Below, piece after piece: positions 63,821 to 64,000 of a stretch of DNA of 64,000 nt (the stretch's first letter is position 1; each line of letters opens with the position of its first letter). A model generated the notes under the pieces. That model was given only the letters and a program-made list of their open reading frames with translations. It ran no database searches and was not told the origin of the DNA. Position numbers and translations under genes: made by a program. The stretch lies in contig NC_092541.1 in assembly GCF_037038585.1 (NCBI RefSeq), positions 4,213,445 to 4,277,444 of the forward strand, read 5' to 3'. This stretch comes from Patagioenas fasciata. Lineage: Eukaryota > Chordata > Aves > Columbiformes > Columbidae.

Positions 63821-64000
63821 GCAAACCCGAATGCGGCTTCTTTGTGCAGGAAGTGGCCGCAGCCGCCCCCCTTGCCCAGCCGTTTCCATTTTATTATTAA
63901 TATTTGGGAGGATTTGGTACCAAACTCCTGAAATCCCCGATGCGGTGTGACAGCGAGCGGCTGAGATGCTGCTGCTGTAGCCATGGTAACCGTCCCCCGC
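63821..64000. other. Window end, unique
   Basis: 180 bp of unique sequence after the hexamer array. No feature was recognised. Confidence 0.4.

Overview
The window looks like bird chromosomal DNA, probably from a gene-dense, GC-rich small chromosome. The grounds are four vertebrate orthologues with short introns and CpG-island promoters, many CR1 LINE fragments (the typical avian retrotransposon) and very frequent G/C-rich minisatellites. The species cannot be named from sequence alone.

The gene order is FZD2 (+), PSMD11 (+), CDK5R1 (+) and the 3' end of MYO1D (-). FZD2 is an uninterrupted Wnt-receptor reading frame at 1675-3345. PSMD11, the 26S proteasome lid subunit Rpn6, is resolved into 13 coding exons between 13654 and 30390. 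Their summed length gives exactly 422 codons plus a stop, and a non-coding last exon follows. CDK5R1 (p35, the neuronal CDK5 activator) is one exon at 34764-35651, with a 3'UTR to about 37160. The last coding exon of MYO1D is at 40250-40406 on the minus strand. Everything right of it probably lies in the final MYO1D intron, because I recognised no further exon. These are independent cellular genes (Wnt reception, proteolysis, neuronal kinase control, membrane myosin), not an operon-like system. PSMD11-CDK5R1-MYO1D is a conserved vertebrate block. FZD2 next to PSMD11 is not the human arrangement.

The sequence between genes is repeat-rich. The FZD2-PSMD11 interval (3.5-12.8 kb) holds a polypurine tract and at least six unrelated minisatellites with alternating G-rich and C-rich strands. 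A CR1 copy ends close to the PSMD11 promoter. PSMD11 introns hold three further CR1 sites. The presumed MYO1D 3'UTR carries a roughly 19.4-bp minisatellite with a 136-bp higher-order period. The MYO1D intron holds two hexamer arrays, a 400-bp CCCCT array, a 48-bp array in perfect register, four CR1 sites (two of them near-twins of the copy beside PSMD11), and one possible regulatory element with paired forkhead-like motifs.

I found no new biosynthetic, defence or mobile system. The points most worth following are the repeat-filled FZD2/PSMD11 junction, the higher-order minisatellite in the presumed MYO1D 3'UTR, the indel-free 48-bp array, and candidate regulatory sites at PSMD11.
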